From assembly GCF_019175385.1 (NCBI RefSeq), contig NC_083340.1, positions 10,490,336-10,554,335 on the forward strand: 64,000 bases of DNA, written 5' to 3'. The translations under genes and the position numbers were made by a program. Position 1 is the stretch's first letter. Each line of letters begins with the position of its first letter. Shown here in pieces: positions 22,820 through 34,400 of the stretch. The DNA is from Lycium barbarum (Eukaryota > Streptophyta > Magnoliopsida > Solanales > Solanaceae). The notes under the pieces were generated by a model. The model was not told the origin of the DNA, did not search any database, and saw only the letters and a list, made by a program, of their open reading frames with translations.

Positions 22820-25800
22820 ATGAGTTCCATTGTTCTGCCTCAGGTCTGCTTCTTCACTTCCCAATATTCATTTATCAACGTTATCAAGATTCTTTCATTT
22901 TTCGTTTTAAAAATTTATGCTTTATTGGGCATACTTAGACCGTAGCATTAGTACTAGTCTCGTAGTTTCTTGTCCTTGGATTTCTGTTACTACCTATTGT
23001 TTCTTCACTTCAGTTAATGACATTATTTTGTTGTTGTTACTGTTTCCTTTTTCTGGATGCTATGTAATGATTTCGCTAATGTCTGCTTTACTTCTGTACT
23101 TAATTTTTTTTAAAAAAAAATTGCTTTGATATGAGTTACTTGAGCCGAGCGTGTGTCTGAAACAGCCTCTCTCTACCTCCACGAGGTAGGTTTAAGGTTT
23201 GCGTACACCTTACCCTCCACAGACCCCACCTGTGAGACTACATTGGATATGTTGTTATTGTAAAGTTTATGCTTTTTTGAATTTACAGGCATTATTTGTG
23301 GTTCCAAGAAACCCCACAAGATGTATTCCACAGAAGCTAGCATTTTCGGCATGCGTGTCTCGAAGACCTTCTCAGTTGAATGTGTCGTTGTTTTCTGCTT
23401 CTATGGGGCTAAGTTCAAAGTGGGAAAGTCGTTCTTTTGTTGTTAGAGCTGAAGCCGATTCTCAAGGGGAACCGGAAGCTTCTGAGACAGAGGTCCCTGC
23501 AGAAACAGAAAATGAAACTGAGGTTGAAGCTGAAGCTGCAGTTGCAGTTGCAACTGAGGAAAGGCCACCATTTAAGCCGAGAACTAAGCTCGGAGATATA
23601 ATGGGGGTAATTTGTTTAACCCCACTCTTTTCTTTTTCCTAGTTGATTAACAGCTTGTTTGGATGGTTGTTACATGTCGTTTTATAGTATATCGTACTGA
23701 ATTCAATTGTAATTGTACTTTATTGTTTTGATGAATACAATGTGTGTATAGGTTGTATCATTTCTCGTTGTTTCATAATGTACCAACAATTTGAAGAATA
23801 AACTACAATATTACAAAGAAAAAGTTGGGCATGGGTAGAGGCTATTTGTATTTATCATTGCTTTCATTGAATTAGATATTTTAACTTGAGAGTGACTGTT
23901 CGAGCAATTCAAATTTAATTTTTTGGGACAACTTTATGTAGTTTGTGATCAGATGTAATTGTTAAGATAAAAACCAGTTTGGTCCGATTTAGCATATGCT
24001 GATATTATTCACTGATTGGGCGTCTATGCTGAAATCTATATGGAAAAAGGTAGGGTGAAATAGAATTATTAAATAATAAGGGTGGGCAAGATGAGGAAAA
24101 AAAAAAAAAAGAAGGTAAAGCTGCCATCGCACCAAATTGGTTGTCAGTAAATGACATTTTCATCATTATATAACAACGGATTTAACATTACGATACAATA
24201 AATTTAAGTAGCAATCAAAACAGACATTGGATTTAAAGTAACAATGCGATACGTTACGATAGGTAACAACCATCCAAACGAGCTGTAATTGATATTTTCT
24301 GATATGTTTGACAACAAAGATATGGATATAACAAAGGATTGGGTAAATAGTTTGAGTTTTGCATGAAAAGATATATACTGAGATTTGGAAAACATATTTT
24401 TGTGTGAATTTGATGAATATTTGCACTGTAGATATTGAACAAGCAAGCTATTGAGGCATCAGATACTGTGAGGCCTACACCAGACATTAGGACTGGTGAT
24501 GTTGTTGAGATCAAATTGGTAAGTAGTATCTGTATGTTGATCATTTGGTTTAATTGGTTTGAGGTAGAGTTTCCCTCCAGAAAGTTTAATTGGAAGGTTG
24601 TGTATGAACTTGTAGGAAGTCCCAGAGAATAGGAAGAGGTTGTCTATTTATAAAGGTATAGTCATTTCAAAACAAAATGCTGGTATCCACACGACAATTC
24701 GCGTTCGGAGGATTATTGCTGGCATTGGAGTTGAAATAGTTTTCCCAGTGTAAGTCTTACTTTTTGTACTTTAATGTGGTGGCTTTGCAAGTTTTTTTAT
24801 TTTTTATTTTTTTTATGGTTTCCTTCATGTATACTTGTATAGAACCTTGTTGGCTGTCACTTTTAGCTGGGAAAGCTGCATTAGCATGGCGTGCTCAATT
24901 GAGTGTTTCAAACAAGAATTAGGTAGAGGTATATGATATAGCACTACTCAAATAGGATATGCTTGCAGCTAAAAGTGGCATTTACAATGTTTCATAGTCA
25001 ACCGGCAAAAAGATTCCGAACTCTCTGCTAGTTTGTGGATGTGTTGAAACTTAACAACAGTAGCTTTAAAAGTCACAGTCAGTTGTTTGTACCTCTTTGC
25101 CTTTTCTATTAATGGTTTCGTTTCTTACATGAAGAACTTTGTAGTGTTAAACTTTTCATTTCTAATTGTGTCAGCCACCTATCAGCATATAAAAGAGGGG
25201 GTATATGAGATGTGGCAGCACATGTGATTGATACATTTACTTTGGCTGGTTAATCAGAACTTAAAGTGATCTTAGATCTATTTAAGTGTACTAGTGAATA
25301 CGTGGACAACATTCGATGGGTCTAAACCCACAAATTTCTTAGAACGCCACCTGGTTTTTGTATGTCCCATTTCTGTCCATTGGCTACAACATGGGACATG
25401 GTGAAGAGAAAGACCTAAATCTGTTTTTGGTTGGTTTTCTTTCTAGCAGTGGCTGCAAAAGTTGACACAAACAACATTGAAATAATTGTAAAGAGTTCGA
25501 GTTATTTGCTGTTACTTTAGTTAACTTTGGCTGATGTATCGTGTGTTTCTCTTACCATCAAAATCCTCTCGTCGAAGTTTACCACATAGAAATGGATTTC
25601 CATCCATCCCTCACCATCTGAACACTAGCATCCTCAGAAATCTATTCAATGTTAAAAAGCTATTTAAGTCTGCAATTTTCTAGTCCTCACGCACAATATC
25701 AACTAAAGAGCCTGTCCAGTCTTTAAATTCTGGCTATTCTTGAACCAACCGACCACCAATTAACTAATGGACTGGAAAATCTGGATTGGCCAAATCTTCT

Positions 25801-26847
25801 TTGTCCCACAGCTCTTCTAACCTGCACTATGCCTTCTGTTGTTCACCATCGACTTTTATCTTCATTAGCCAGGCGTGCAAGTTGTTGGCAGTATGATGGG
25901 AGTAAAAACTAATGAGTGGTGTAACACCTTTGTAGGAATATGGGAAGAATGTGTCTTTATACTTCCTTTGGATCAGTATTATTTCTGGTTCAGTAGTTTA
26001 AAACACTTCCCCATGACGAGAAACACCGTTTTCTGGTTTTGAGTTGGGAGGACCGTGTTGAATTCGTGACACGGACACTAAGTTGTTTAGGGAACAAAGA
26101 CCCAACTTGCTAAAAGTTTCGGGATTACATATGCAATTTAACTTGAAAGTTAAAAAGAATCTCAGGAACAGAAAACCTTGAAAGCAACCTTATTAGTCAT
26201 CTATCCTTGGTGCATTGTTCTTGTACTGAATGTCCTTTTTCTGGTCTCTCCGTTTAAGCTCAGAGACATAATTTGAATTTGGAGTATCATCTACAAAATG
26301 TTATCTTAACATTTCTTTTCAGCTGTTCCATTGTTTTATGGTAAATTTCTTCCCTTACAGTACTGATAACAGAAAGAACAAGTTTCTTCTGTCAAAATGT
26401 ACCAACTATAAATATGTGTACTCCATATTTGAAAAGAGACAAAACGGAATCAAATGATGTTTACTCCATAGTTCATGTTTGTAGATGGCATGCTAGATTT
26501 TGAAGTTGACTTAATAATTCTGAACGGCGGAAGAGCTTACATATAATATAAGTCACTTCACACCTTATCTTTCTATTCTTGATCCAAGTCTCCATTCTAC
26601 ACCCTCTGTGGAATATTAAAGTTACAGCATAACTTTTTACACTTCATAGTCAAGAATGGGACCTTAAATTATCATTCTCCAGTCAAGAAATGGGACCTTA
26701 TATAATTATTATTATTCTCCTTTTGCTATTGATGACAGGTATTCACCAAATATCAAGGAGCTCAAAGTAGTTAAGCACCGAAAAGTCAGGCGGGCCAGAT
26801 TGTACTATTTGCGTGACAAGCTCCCAAGGCTCTCCACTTTTAAATGA
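22820..26847 (+). CDS. RPL19: 50S ribosomal protein L19, chloroplastic
   Basis: Nuclear gene for a plastid ribosomal protein of 223 residues, which in the large subunit lies near the contact with the small subunit. Exons: 22820-22843, 23289-23606, 24432-24518, 24616-24749 and 26739-26847, all with GT-AG borders and matching phase. Residues 1 to about 77 are Ser/Arg-rich without acidic residues until VVRAEAD, as in a chloroplast transit peptide. Residues 78-105 form an acidic Glu/Ala stretch. The L19 domain follows: [19 protein letters not shown], then [34 protein letters not shown] and a basic end [17 protein letters not shown]. Length fits the plant family. The start is supported by the short first exon MSSIVLPQ and an AAA context. 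Intron 1 holds a SINE and intron 2 a MITE; intron 4 is 2 kb. Confidence 0.96.
23141..23260 (+). mobile_element. TS-type SINE 3' part in RPL19 intron 1
   Basis: The sequence TTGAGCCGAGCGTGTGTCTG, then AAACAGCCTCTCTCTACC, GTTTGCGTACACC and AGACCCCACCTGTG, ending GGATATGTTGTTATTG, matches the 3' consensus of Solanaceae TS SINEs as I know it. The tRNA-related head is missing. No clear target duplication was found. Confidence 0.75.
23651..24285. mobile_element. PIF/Harbinger-type MITE in RPL19 intron 2 (635 bp)
   Basis: The ends are inverted repeats (CAGCTTGTTTGGATGGTTGT and the inverse of AACAACCATCCAAACGAGCTG). The flank TAA occurs at 23648-23650 and 24286-24288. The left boundary is about 40 bp after the exon 2 donor. 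It contains no gene. The antisense ORFs at 24166-24544 overlap it and exon 3 and are not real. Confidence 0.75.
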
Positions 26848-28407
26848 GACCCCTATATAGTTGGCCTCTTTGTACTATCCTTTACAATGATAATTTTGGT
26901 TCCTTTTATTTTGGCAATTGAAAGTCTTTCAAGTGTAATTTGCATGAGACATTGCTGAATAGGTTGTTATTCATTCTTTTTGTGTAGTCATTGGATGTGC
27001 TGTTTAAATAGTGCTTACTTTCCTTCATAATGCAAAAGATGAAGTACATTTCTTTCTATCTGTCCAAGATGGACGGTATTATCCGGTACTTGTGTTGGTG
27101 GGAGGTAGCAGGTGTCGTGAAATTAATTGAAATGTGTGCAAGCTAGTATGAATAACACAGTTATCAGAAATATTCAACTACTCTCTCCCTTAAGATATAT
27201 ATGTCGCGCGCGCACACACACCCGAACCTTCCTTTGTACTTGACATTTTTTTCTTAGATAATAAATTATTTCTCCCTCAAACTAGTCAAACTTATTCTCC
27301 TTAAAGAAATTCTTTTAGACAATGAAATTTGATTTATAGTGTTTGTCACATAGTTTTCATATGTGCGTATTTTATTTAAGAAATGAGAAATCAATATTCG
27401 AATCCACAATGAAGATTGAATACATTGATCTCCTTCTTTTAACATAATCAATCTTTTGGAACACATTTTGAACTTGATTTTGACATCTTACTAATTACTT
27501 ATTAAGTAAGTTTTTATTTCATTGCCTTTTAAGTTGTACCATCAATTTTAATATGCCTCCTTTTTGGAATGTTCCAAAATGCTTTCATACATCATACTAT
27601 TTACATAAATTCCATGATTCCTCTCTGTTGTCGTCCCTTTCAGTGACACGGATGGCATAAGGTATGGGCTAAACTAATTTATTAATCGACCAATGTTGTT
27701 TGTTATTCGTATAATTCTATTTCTGCTACATGTTAAATTTTAATTGACATTAGAATCAATGGCACGATTCGAAACATTATATCCCAATAATATACATGAG
27801 CTGGAATGAAACTATATTAACTGTCTGGTGATAACTGTCGGTTGTTTACATTTGCTTAACTAATTTGAGCTATACATAATGAAAGTCTACATTAGGTAAT
27901 ACGAACAGGAAACAAAAAAAAACTAGAGTAGATGCTCCCCCTAAATCTAATGAGAGAACAAATTTAACAGGGGAATTTTTGTGTGTCTCACGAACCAAAC
28001 TGTCTGATCAGAAAATTTTCTTTTGAGATACTCAGGTGGTGTATAGATTTGAATTTTGGATTAGAAAAAAGGTTGTGTATTTAAATTAGTTTTGAAAAAT
28101 TATTTTAGACAATATCTGAGATATTTTAATTCTTTTCGTGAAAAATCTATGTTAGGTTTATGAAAATTATTTATTTTTAACTTGTAGTTAAGGAAACAAA
28201 CAACTTTGGCTTGATGGTGTTAGTTTTAACATGGACCACAGCCGTTTAGTTTGGTAAACTAAAATTACTCTACAACTTTTCTTCTCAAATTAGGCTGTCC
28301 CCCCACTTATGCTATGCAATAAAATAACTATTACTAGCGTAACAACTACTTAGTAATTGTAACACACTAGTTTAATGGTAATTATTGAAGACCACCAACA
28401 TAATTAA
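26848..28407. other. Intergenic sequence downstream of RPL19
   Basis: The first few hundred bases probably include the RPL19 3' UTR. A short CG/CA microsatellite lies at about 27204-27221. Nothing else is recognised. Confidence 0.45.
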
Positions 28408-28660
28408 TTACACATCCCTGCCAGCACTAAAGCTAGCCCATTGTTTCAAACAGTCAACAACATTGTTAGTAATATTACAATCCGAACTAATCCTAATAGA
28501 TGCAGTTTCTAGAATGTCTGCTCATACTGTTTCCATCGCAAATATTGGAGGAACTATCAAAATTGTCAGATTCCCAAAAGGTTGCTTCTTAGCTCTTGCT
28601 TTGGCGAACTCATCTGCTAATCTATTCTGCTTCCTGAAGTTGTGCTTCACCATTGGTTTA
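28408..28660 (-). pseudogene. RNase H-like domain fragment (LINE/RVT_3 type)
   Basis: The minus strand reads KHNFRKQNRLADEFAKARAK, then NLTILIVPP, a stop (TGA), and then ADILETASIRISSD and a terminal stop. The VKHNFRxxNxLAD..AK motif followed by a hydrophobic -PP- stretch is typical of the C-terminal part of plant RNase H-like proteins derived from non-LTR retrotransposons. The copy has no start and carries an internal stop. The plus-strand ORF of 139 residues over the same bases is its shadow. Confidence 0.7.
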
Positions 28661-28932
28661 TATCAAAAACCTATTAAATTAGCAAAAATAAATAAATATC
28701 CAAATCGAACATGTTCTAAGAATCAATATTTATACGTTGACATAGGATATTATTTCCCCTCAATTTGTCGTGTAGGCTTAAATATATTAGTGCCTCCACT
28801 GTAAGTTTATCTTTAACGAAAGTTTCTTCTGACGGGTTTCAACAATTTCAAAAGAGTTAGTCTTTTTCTTAAATCTTTTGTCGAATTTAAATTATGTCCT
28901 AGTCGATTCAAACTACGTCATATAAGGTATAG

Positions 28933-30421
28933 CAGTGGTGGAGTCAGGATTTTAGTGAAGAGTGTTCAAACTTTGAAGAGGTAAATAAAAAATCAAAAAA
29001 AAAACCGATGATTTGGTGCGAAAAAATGAAGTCAAGCTACATAATATTTAGCTGTCATGAAAGCACTTATTATAGTACTAAAAATTGTATAAATTTAAAC
29101 TAAGCATAAAAGACAGAAAAAAAAATCTTCTAGTGAAAGCATAATCCAAATATATTAAAAAAAAAAAAAATCCAAATATATTATTGAATCCTACTCGAGA
29201 AGATTTATATCTTGAAATATTTTTATAATAGCCTCATTAAAAACTATACTTAATATCTCTTTTGTACATCATGCACTACAAAATCGCCTAAAATTTCATC
29301 ATTTATTGTGGAGCATTTTAATTTGTATAAGATGAATCATTTGGTATCTAAAATATTTCTATTCTAATTAGAAAAATAACTACAAGACACAATATAATAA
29401 TCCAAACCAAAAAAATGCAAAATGTAGCTAAGGCACTAAGTAATTGTCACCAAAATATTTAAGAATAATGAGAAAGGTTGTCTACGCTTTGTGACTAGTT
29501 TTGTGATTCCTATAACTGAAATCCTTTTTAATTTATGTAACATTTTTTGGTTCTCGAGATTTAAGTTGACTAATTTTAAAGTTAAATTGAATTAAATCAA
29601 CTCAATATTCTAAAATTAAAATTTAAACATTTAAAAATTATATGAAAAATACTATTAGTTGAAATTCTTCTTATGCCAATATGATTAAAAAGACACATTT
29701 AAAAATGTTGGCAACAGTTTGCAAATTTTGAAAAGTGAAAATATCATATAAGGTGAAGCATTATTGCAATAATAACACAAGCCGCATGGGTTCAAACTTG
29801 CGCGTTTTTAGATCAGCTAAACACCCTTCACCACTACGCTATCACTACTGGATGTGTCAAGGGTGTTCAGGGTTAAGTAATTATCCGATAACAACGATAT
29901 TTGACCTACACATGCAATGAAATTTTTCGGTGAAGGGTGTTATATATAATTATTATGAAAAGAAAATGTAGTAGACTCATAGTGGGCTAATTCATGAATT
30001 GAATCAAATGGGGCCTTTTCATTTCCAAAATTGGAACAACATTAAACTAAAGAGTCACGCTCTTTAAACGCCTGAGACTAAGGCAGGTTTGGAACCTTGT
30101 CCTATCACCTTTATCAAATCCCTAACTCTCTTCCTTAGTGCAACTGCCCCTTCTCCATCAGGGTTGCCACAGTAAAATATACCGGAGAGGGGGAACTCCT
30201 AACAAAAGCACCATGAGACGGGGCTTTTCTCCCAAACATCTCCTTCTACACGAGTGGCTATCACGTGCGGGAGAGATAAAAAAGATGCAGGGTCGTTTGT
30301 CTGCTTGGCTAGTCAAGCATGGGCTAATTCATAGATCTTTGGGCTTTGATTACCAAGGAATAGAGACTTTACAAATAAAGCCCGAGGATTGGCTTCATCC
30401 AAGGCTGTAGCTCCGCCCCTG
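28933..30421. mobile_element. Decayed hAT element, second copy (1489 bp)
   Basis: It starts CAGTGGTGGAGTCAGGAT, close to the CAGGGGCGGAATCAGAAT of the copy at 18146. It ends GTAGCTCCGCCCCTG, identical to that copy. The 8-bp flanks AGGTATAG (28925-28932) and AGATATAG (30422-30429) differ at one base. Near 29216-29260 a few bases still match the region coding the transposase C-terminus (CTTGAAATATTTTTATAATA). No open transposase remains. About 450 bp (29950-30405) near the right end has no counterpart in the first copy and may be an insertion. Confidence 0.75.
29772..29860 (-). other. tRNA-like segment in the second hAT copy
   Basis: The minus strand has a box A-like TAGCGTAGTGGTGAAGG and, about 40 bases on, a box B-like AGTTTGAACCC. 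It lies in the same orientation as the segment at 19898-19970, in the matching part of the element. It does not fold as a complete tRNA by eye. Confidence 0.4.
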
Positions 30422-30422
30422 A

Positions 30423-31200
30423 GATATAGTCATTAAACTTAGTAGATGTTTGGCTATAGTTTTCAAATACTTTTCACTTTATCTGAAATTTATTGAGTTA
30501 GAGTTGAACATGGAGTTGTGTCTGATTATACTTTTTGCAAAGAATATTTGAAATGATGTTCATGTTTAAATGTACTTAAATACAATTCCGAAAGTGAAAA
30601 GTGAATTGGAAAACATGTTATAAGCTATTTTCTAAATTTGAAATACAACTTCAAATTGAATTTGAAATTTGCATGATCAAACATTGATTTTTCAATAAAG
30701 TGAAAAATTATTTCCCATAATACTTTTTGCAAAGAATTTTTCCACTTTATTTAAAAATCAGCGTTTGATAATGAAAATTACAAATACAGCTTGAAGTTAT
30801 AGTTGGAGTTTAGAAAACACCTAAAACCAGTTATCAGTACATCCAAACAATAAAATATTATTTATAAAAGCTATAACCAAACACAAACTTCAACTTTGAA
30901 ATTCCAAATAAAGTGAAAAGTATTTAATTTTCATGATCAAACACCTACTTAATAAGATTGAGAAAAAAGAAAAAAAAGACGTGCACATATTTATGGGATA
31001 ATTCAGGCGTGGACGACACAAAATAAAAAAGGAAGGAGCAAAAGCAGTCCTAAGATTGGCTTTAGAATCGGACGTCAGGTTCCTTACAGTTATGCCATGT
31101 GTCGTGCCATCATTTCCACCACCCTCCTTTTCTTTCTCTCTTCGCCTTTCCTTCATTATTCATGATTGATACCCTCACCCTTAAGAAACCTTCATAACAG
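30423..31200. repeat. Inverted-repeat MITE remnant (about 30438-30952) and VAP upstream region
   Basis: The left end AGTAGATGTTTGGCTATAG...CTTTTCACTTT matches the inverse of the right end AAAGTGAAAAGTATTTAATT, then GATCAAACACCTACT. The subterminal TGAAATTTGAAAT motifs are also inverted. No certain target duplication was found. The remaining 250 bp are upstream sequence of the VAP gene. Confidence 0.5.
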
Positions 31201-31444
31201 AAAATATTCACTTTTCCTCCCCCCATTCTTTCTCTCTCGTTACTCTACCTAAAGCTACTTAGATCTTTCCGCTAAAAAGGTATTTATTCTTTCTCCTCTT
31301 TATTATTCAATGTCATTCCTATGATCATCAATTGAGAAAAATGCTGATTTTTGTTTTGAGGTATTAGATGCGTTTTGTGTGACCTAGGGTTTGTGTATGC
31401 TTTTTAGGTTTGGTTTTGATAGGCGGCTGATCAGGTTTGTAAAC

Positions 31445-34400
31445 ATGTCTGGGGCTACAAACCAGTTGATATCTATTACTCCGGACGAGCTCAAATTCCA
31501 ATGTAACTCTCTCTTTCTCTCTTAGATTTTTGTTGCTGTTTTTCCTTTTTTTTTTTTTTTTAAATTGGATTTGTTGTGATGAGGAAAGTTGTAATTTTGA
31601 TTTTGGTTAATTGCAAGAGTGTTATAAAGAAGAAAATAGAACGGCCTGTAAAATGAGTTTTATTTATATATTGGGGATAAATGTGTGTGTGTGTGAGAGA
31701 GAGAGAGAGAATTGAAAGAAGAAATAAAGGGAAATGTGCAAGGTGAAAAAGTGGTCAAATTTGCGTTGTATTAAGCACTTATAGACTAATAACTAGTTTA
31801 TCGGCACGTGTATGCCGAGTCATGTAGTACTTGGTTTTGTAAGATAATATCAATATCGTACCAACAAAGCTTTGAGTAAATAATTATACATGAAAGTTTA
31901 ATTATTTGTCAAGATCAAGATGATTGGTTATCATCTGAACCTACGAAGATGAACAATTAAAGTTTAATTAGATATATGTGATTTTTCTTTCTTAATTTTA
32001 TACGAAAGCAACAAGTTTTAAGAGTTCCATGAGCTTGGCAAGTCATGACTGCGAATGCTAGTATTATCATAAGCAAAATTTATGTGAAAAACCACACTCC
32101 ACACATTACAAATTTCGAAGATCAGTTGCGTTTTGAATTGTTGAATTGATTAGCACACTACTAACAACTATAATTGATATTTCAAATTTCCTAGTTTGAG
32201 AAGAAAAAAAGGAGTTTATATGTTTTCAACCTATAAAATATGATATATAAGTACTTAAAGATTGTTGGCGTAATACTTTTGTAGATTGAACATCCCAACA
32301 TTTCTTCTTGAATTTGGCTTCCAAATTTTGTCTGCTCCAAAAGACATATATAGCACTTCTCGGGCAAACTTCTTCTTGAGTCTTTGATGCATGCCTTTTT
32401 GTTTTTATTTGCATGCACAATTGGACATGCGATATGTAGTGCTTTTCTTGTATATTTTGAAATACAATGAAATCTAGATTGGCTACTTATATATCTTGAC
32501 TCCAAACAATTAATTGGTGATGTTTGACTACGCACATCTTTACTAAATATTTCAATGGCATACAGCATGGAATTCGGAATTCGACATTCCCTATTTAGTT
32601 CTTTATAAGAGTCAGTCAACTGCTTATGTCTTCTTTGAAAAGGCAGCAACGGTAGAAAAGCAAATAAAAAAAATAGTGATCGTCAGTTAGAAAGTATTCT
32701 CAATAATTAAATCCCTTCAAATAAAACTTGGTACTATATTTTTTCTATTAGTATTTAAATTATTTATAAGGATATTTAGGTCTTTTGATTTTGTAAGTTT
32801 GGGGACTGTTAGAAAAATAAGAAAAACATAATCGAGTGTGAGATTGCTTTGAGCCGTGAAAGAATCAACTTTCCTTAAAGAGACATTGCTTGCATATAGA
32901 TAAGGGAAAATACAAGCTATATGTTTCAGGATACAACGACAAAGCCATGTTTATACCTGCAAATTTTTCTTAGCCACTTAATTAAGGAAGAACTAATTTA
33001 TAGAGTATGAAAAGTGATTATTCTGAATAGCCATCTTATTTCATGAACAGACATGTCCATCTAAATTGAAGTTTTAAATCAAACGTGAAATTACCACAAC
33101 TTTTAATATATAAAGCCGTCAATCCACAAAAACATGTATGTTGCAACAACCTAAATATCTCTTTCTTGAAAATTAACTCTTTAAGTACCAGTGAATAATT
33201 GAGGTGCACGCAAATTAGCTCAGACGCATCACAAAAAAAGGGAAACTTAGAATTGCTTCAGTAATGTTCATTTGCACCTTAAAAATAATAATGTTCTTAT
33301 GCAACGGAGCATATTCAACAGTAGATTAAGCCGGCAACATAATTTAGATCTTTGTACTTTACATGTTTTTTTATTTTTTGTCTTCAGTCAGTTCTTTGAG
33401 TTGTGTGAAGGAGTTGTTTCTTTTCTTGCTTGTTTGTGGGTAGTACCTGTAGGTCAGAGGCCTTTTGTTGGTACTTTTTGTAGCATACACTTATCATACC
33501 TAGTATCACTTGGCTTTCCTGTGTTAGTTGAGCTGGAGAAACAAAGCTACTGTGATCTTAAAGTTACAAACAGCACAGAGCATTATGTTGCTTTCAAGGT
33601 ATGCTTTATCTGAATTTGTCAAAATCTCATAGTTCCTTTATCACTTTTTAATGACTATTACAACTCATATCTAGATATATTCTGTTTCATTTTCTTTTGT
33701 TAGGTGAAAACTACTTCTCCTAAAAAGTACTTTGTTCGGCCAAACACGGGTATCGTACATCCCCGGGATTCATGTTTTATACGAGGTGCCACTCTGAATC
33801 TTGAAGTTCTGTTAGAAGCACTAAAATCTATTATATAACAGTTAGCTTCGAATGTTGTAGCAGAATGTTTACGCAAACATAGTCCTGCACAAAAGTTTCT
33901 TTACACTATTTTCACCGTTAGCCAGAAAATGTAGTAAAGCATCATTTGTTCATGGCATGGTATATTGCCACATGTATGCACATAATGTTCAAATATTGGC
34001 TTGGATTAGTTTACTCCTTTATGCTGATTGGACATTCAAACTTAGGTGTGATAAATTTATCTTTCAGAGTTATGACATGGAATTACTTTAATAGCTTAAA
34101 TGTGTTTTGTCTCGTGTGCAGCACAATTTTCTTTTTTGTTGGATTGTATTTCACGGCAGATACTACCCTTTGATTGCAATGATGATTACATCCTTCTTAT
34201 ATGATGAGAGTTTAGGAGCAGGGATATTATGCTAATCATATACTAAAACAATCCAATAGACAGGTATTCTATGACAAATGTTTCTGCAATTTGGACATTT
34301 GTCATCTGTGATGTGGAAATCTAATGGGCGGTCTCTTTTTATTAAGAGGGATATCCATTTAGTGTACCTCATTGTACTCAATATTTTCTTCTTGTGACAT

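Noticed and set aside
28385..28804. 139-codon open frame on the plus strand
   Set aside because: It is the antisense shadow of an RNase H-like remnant, which is clearly readable on the other strand.
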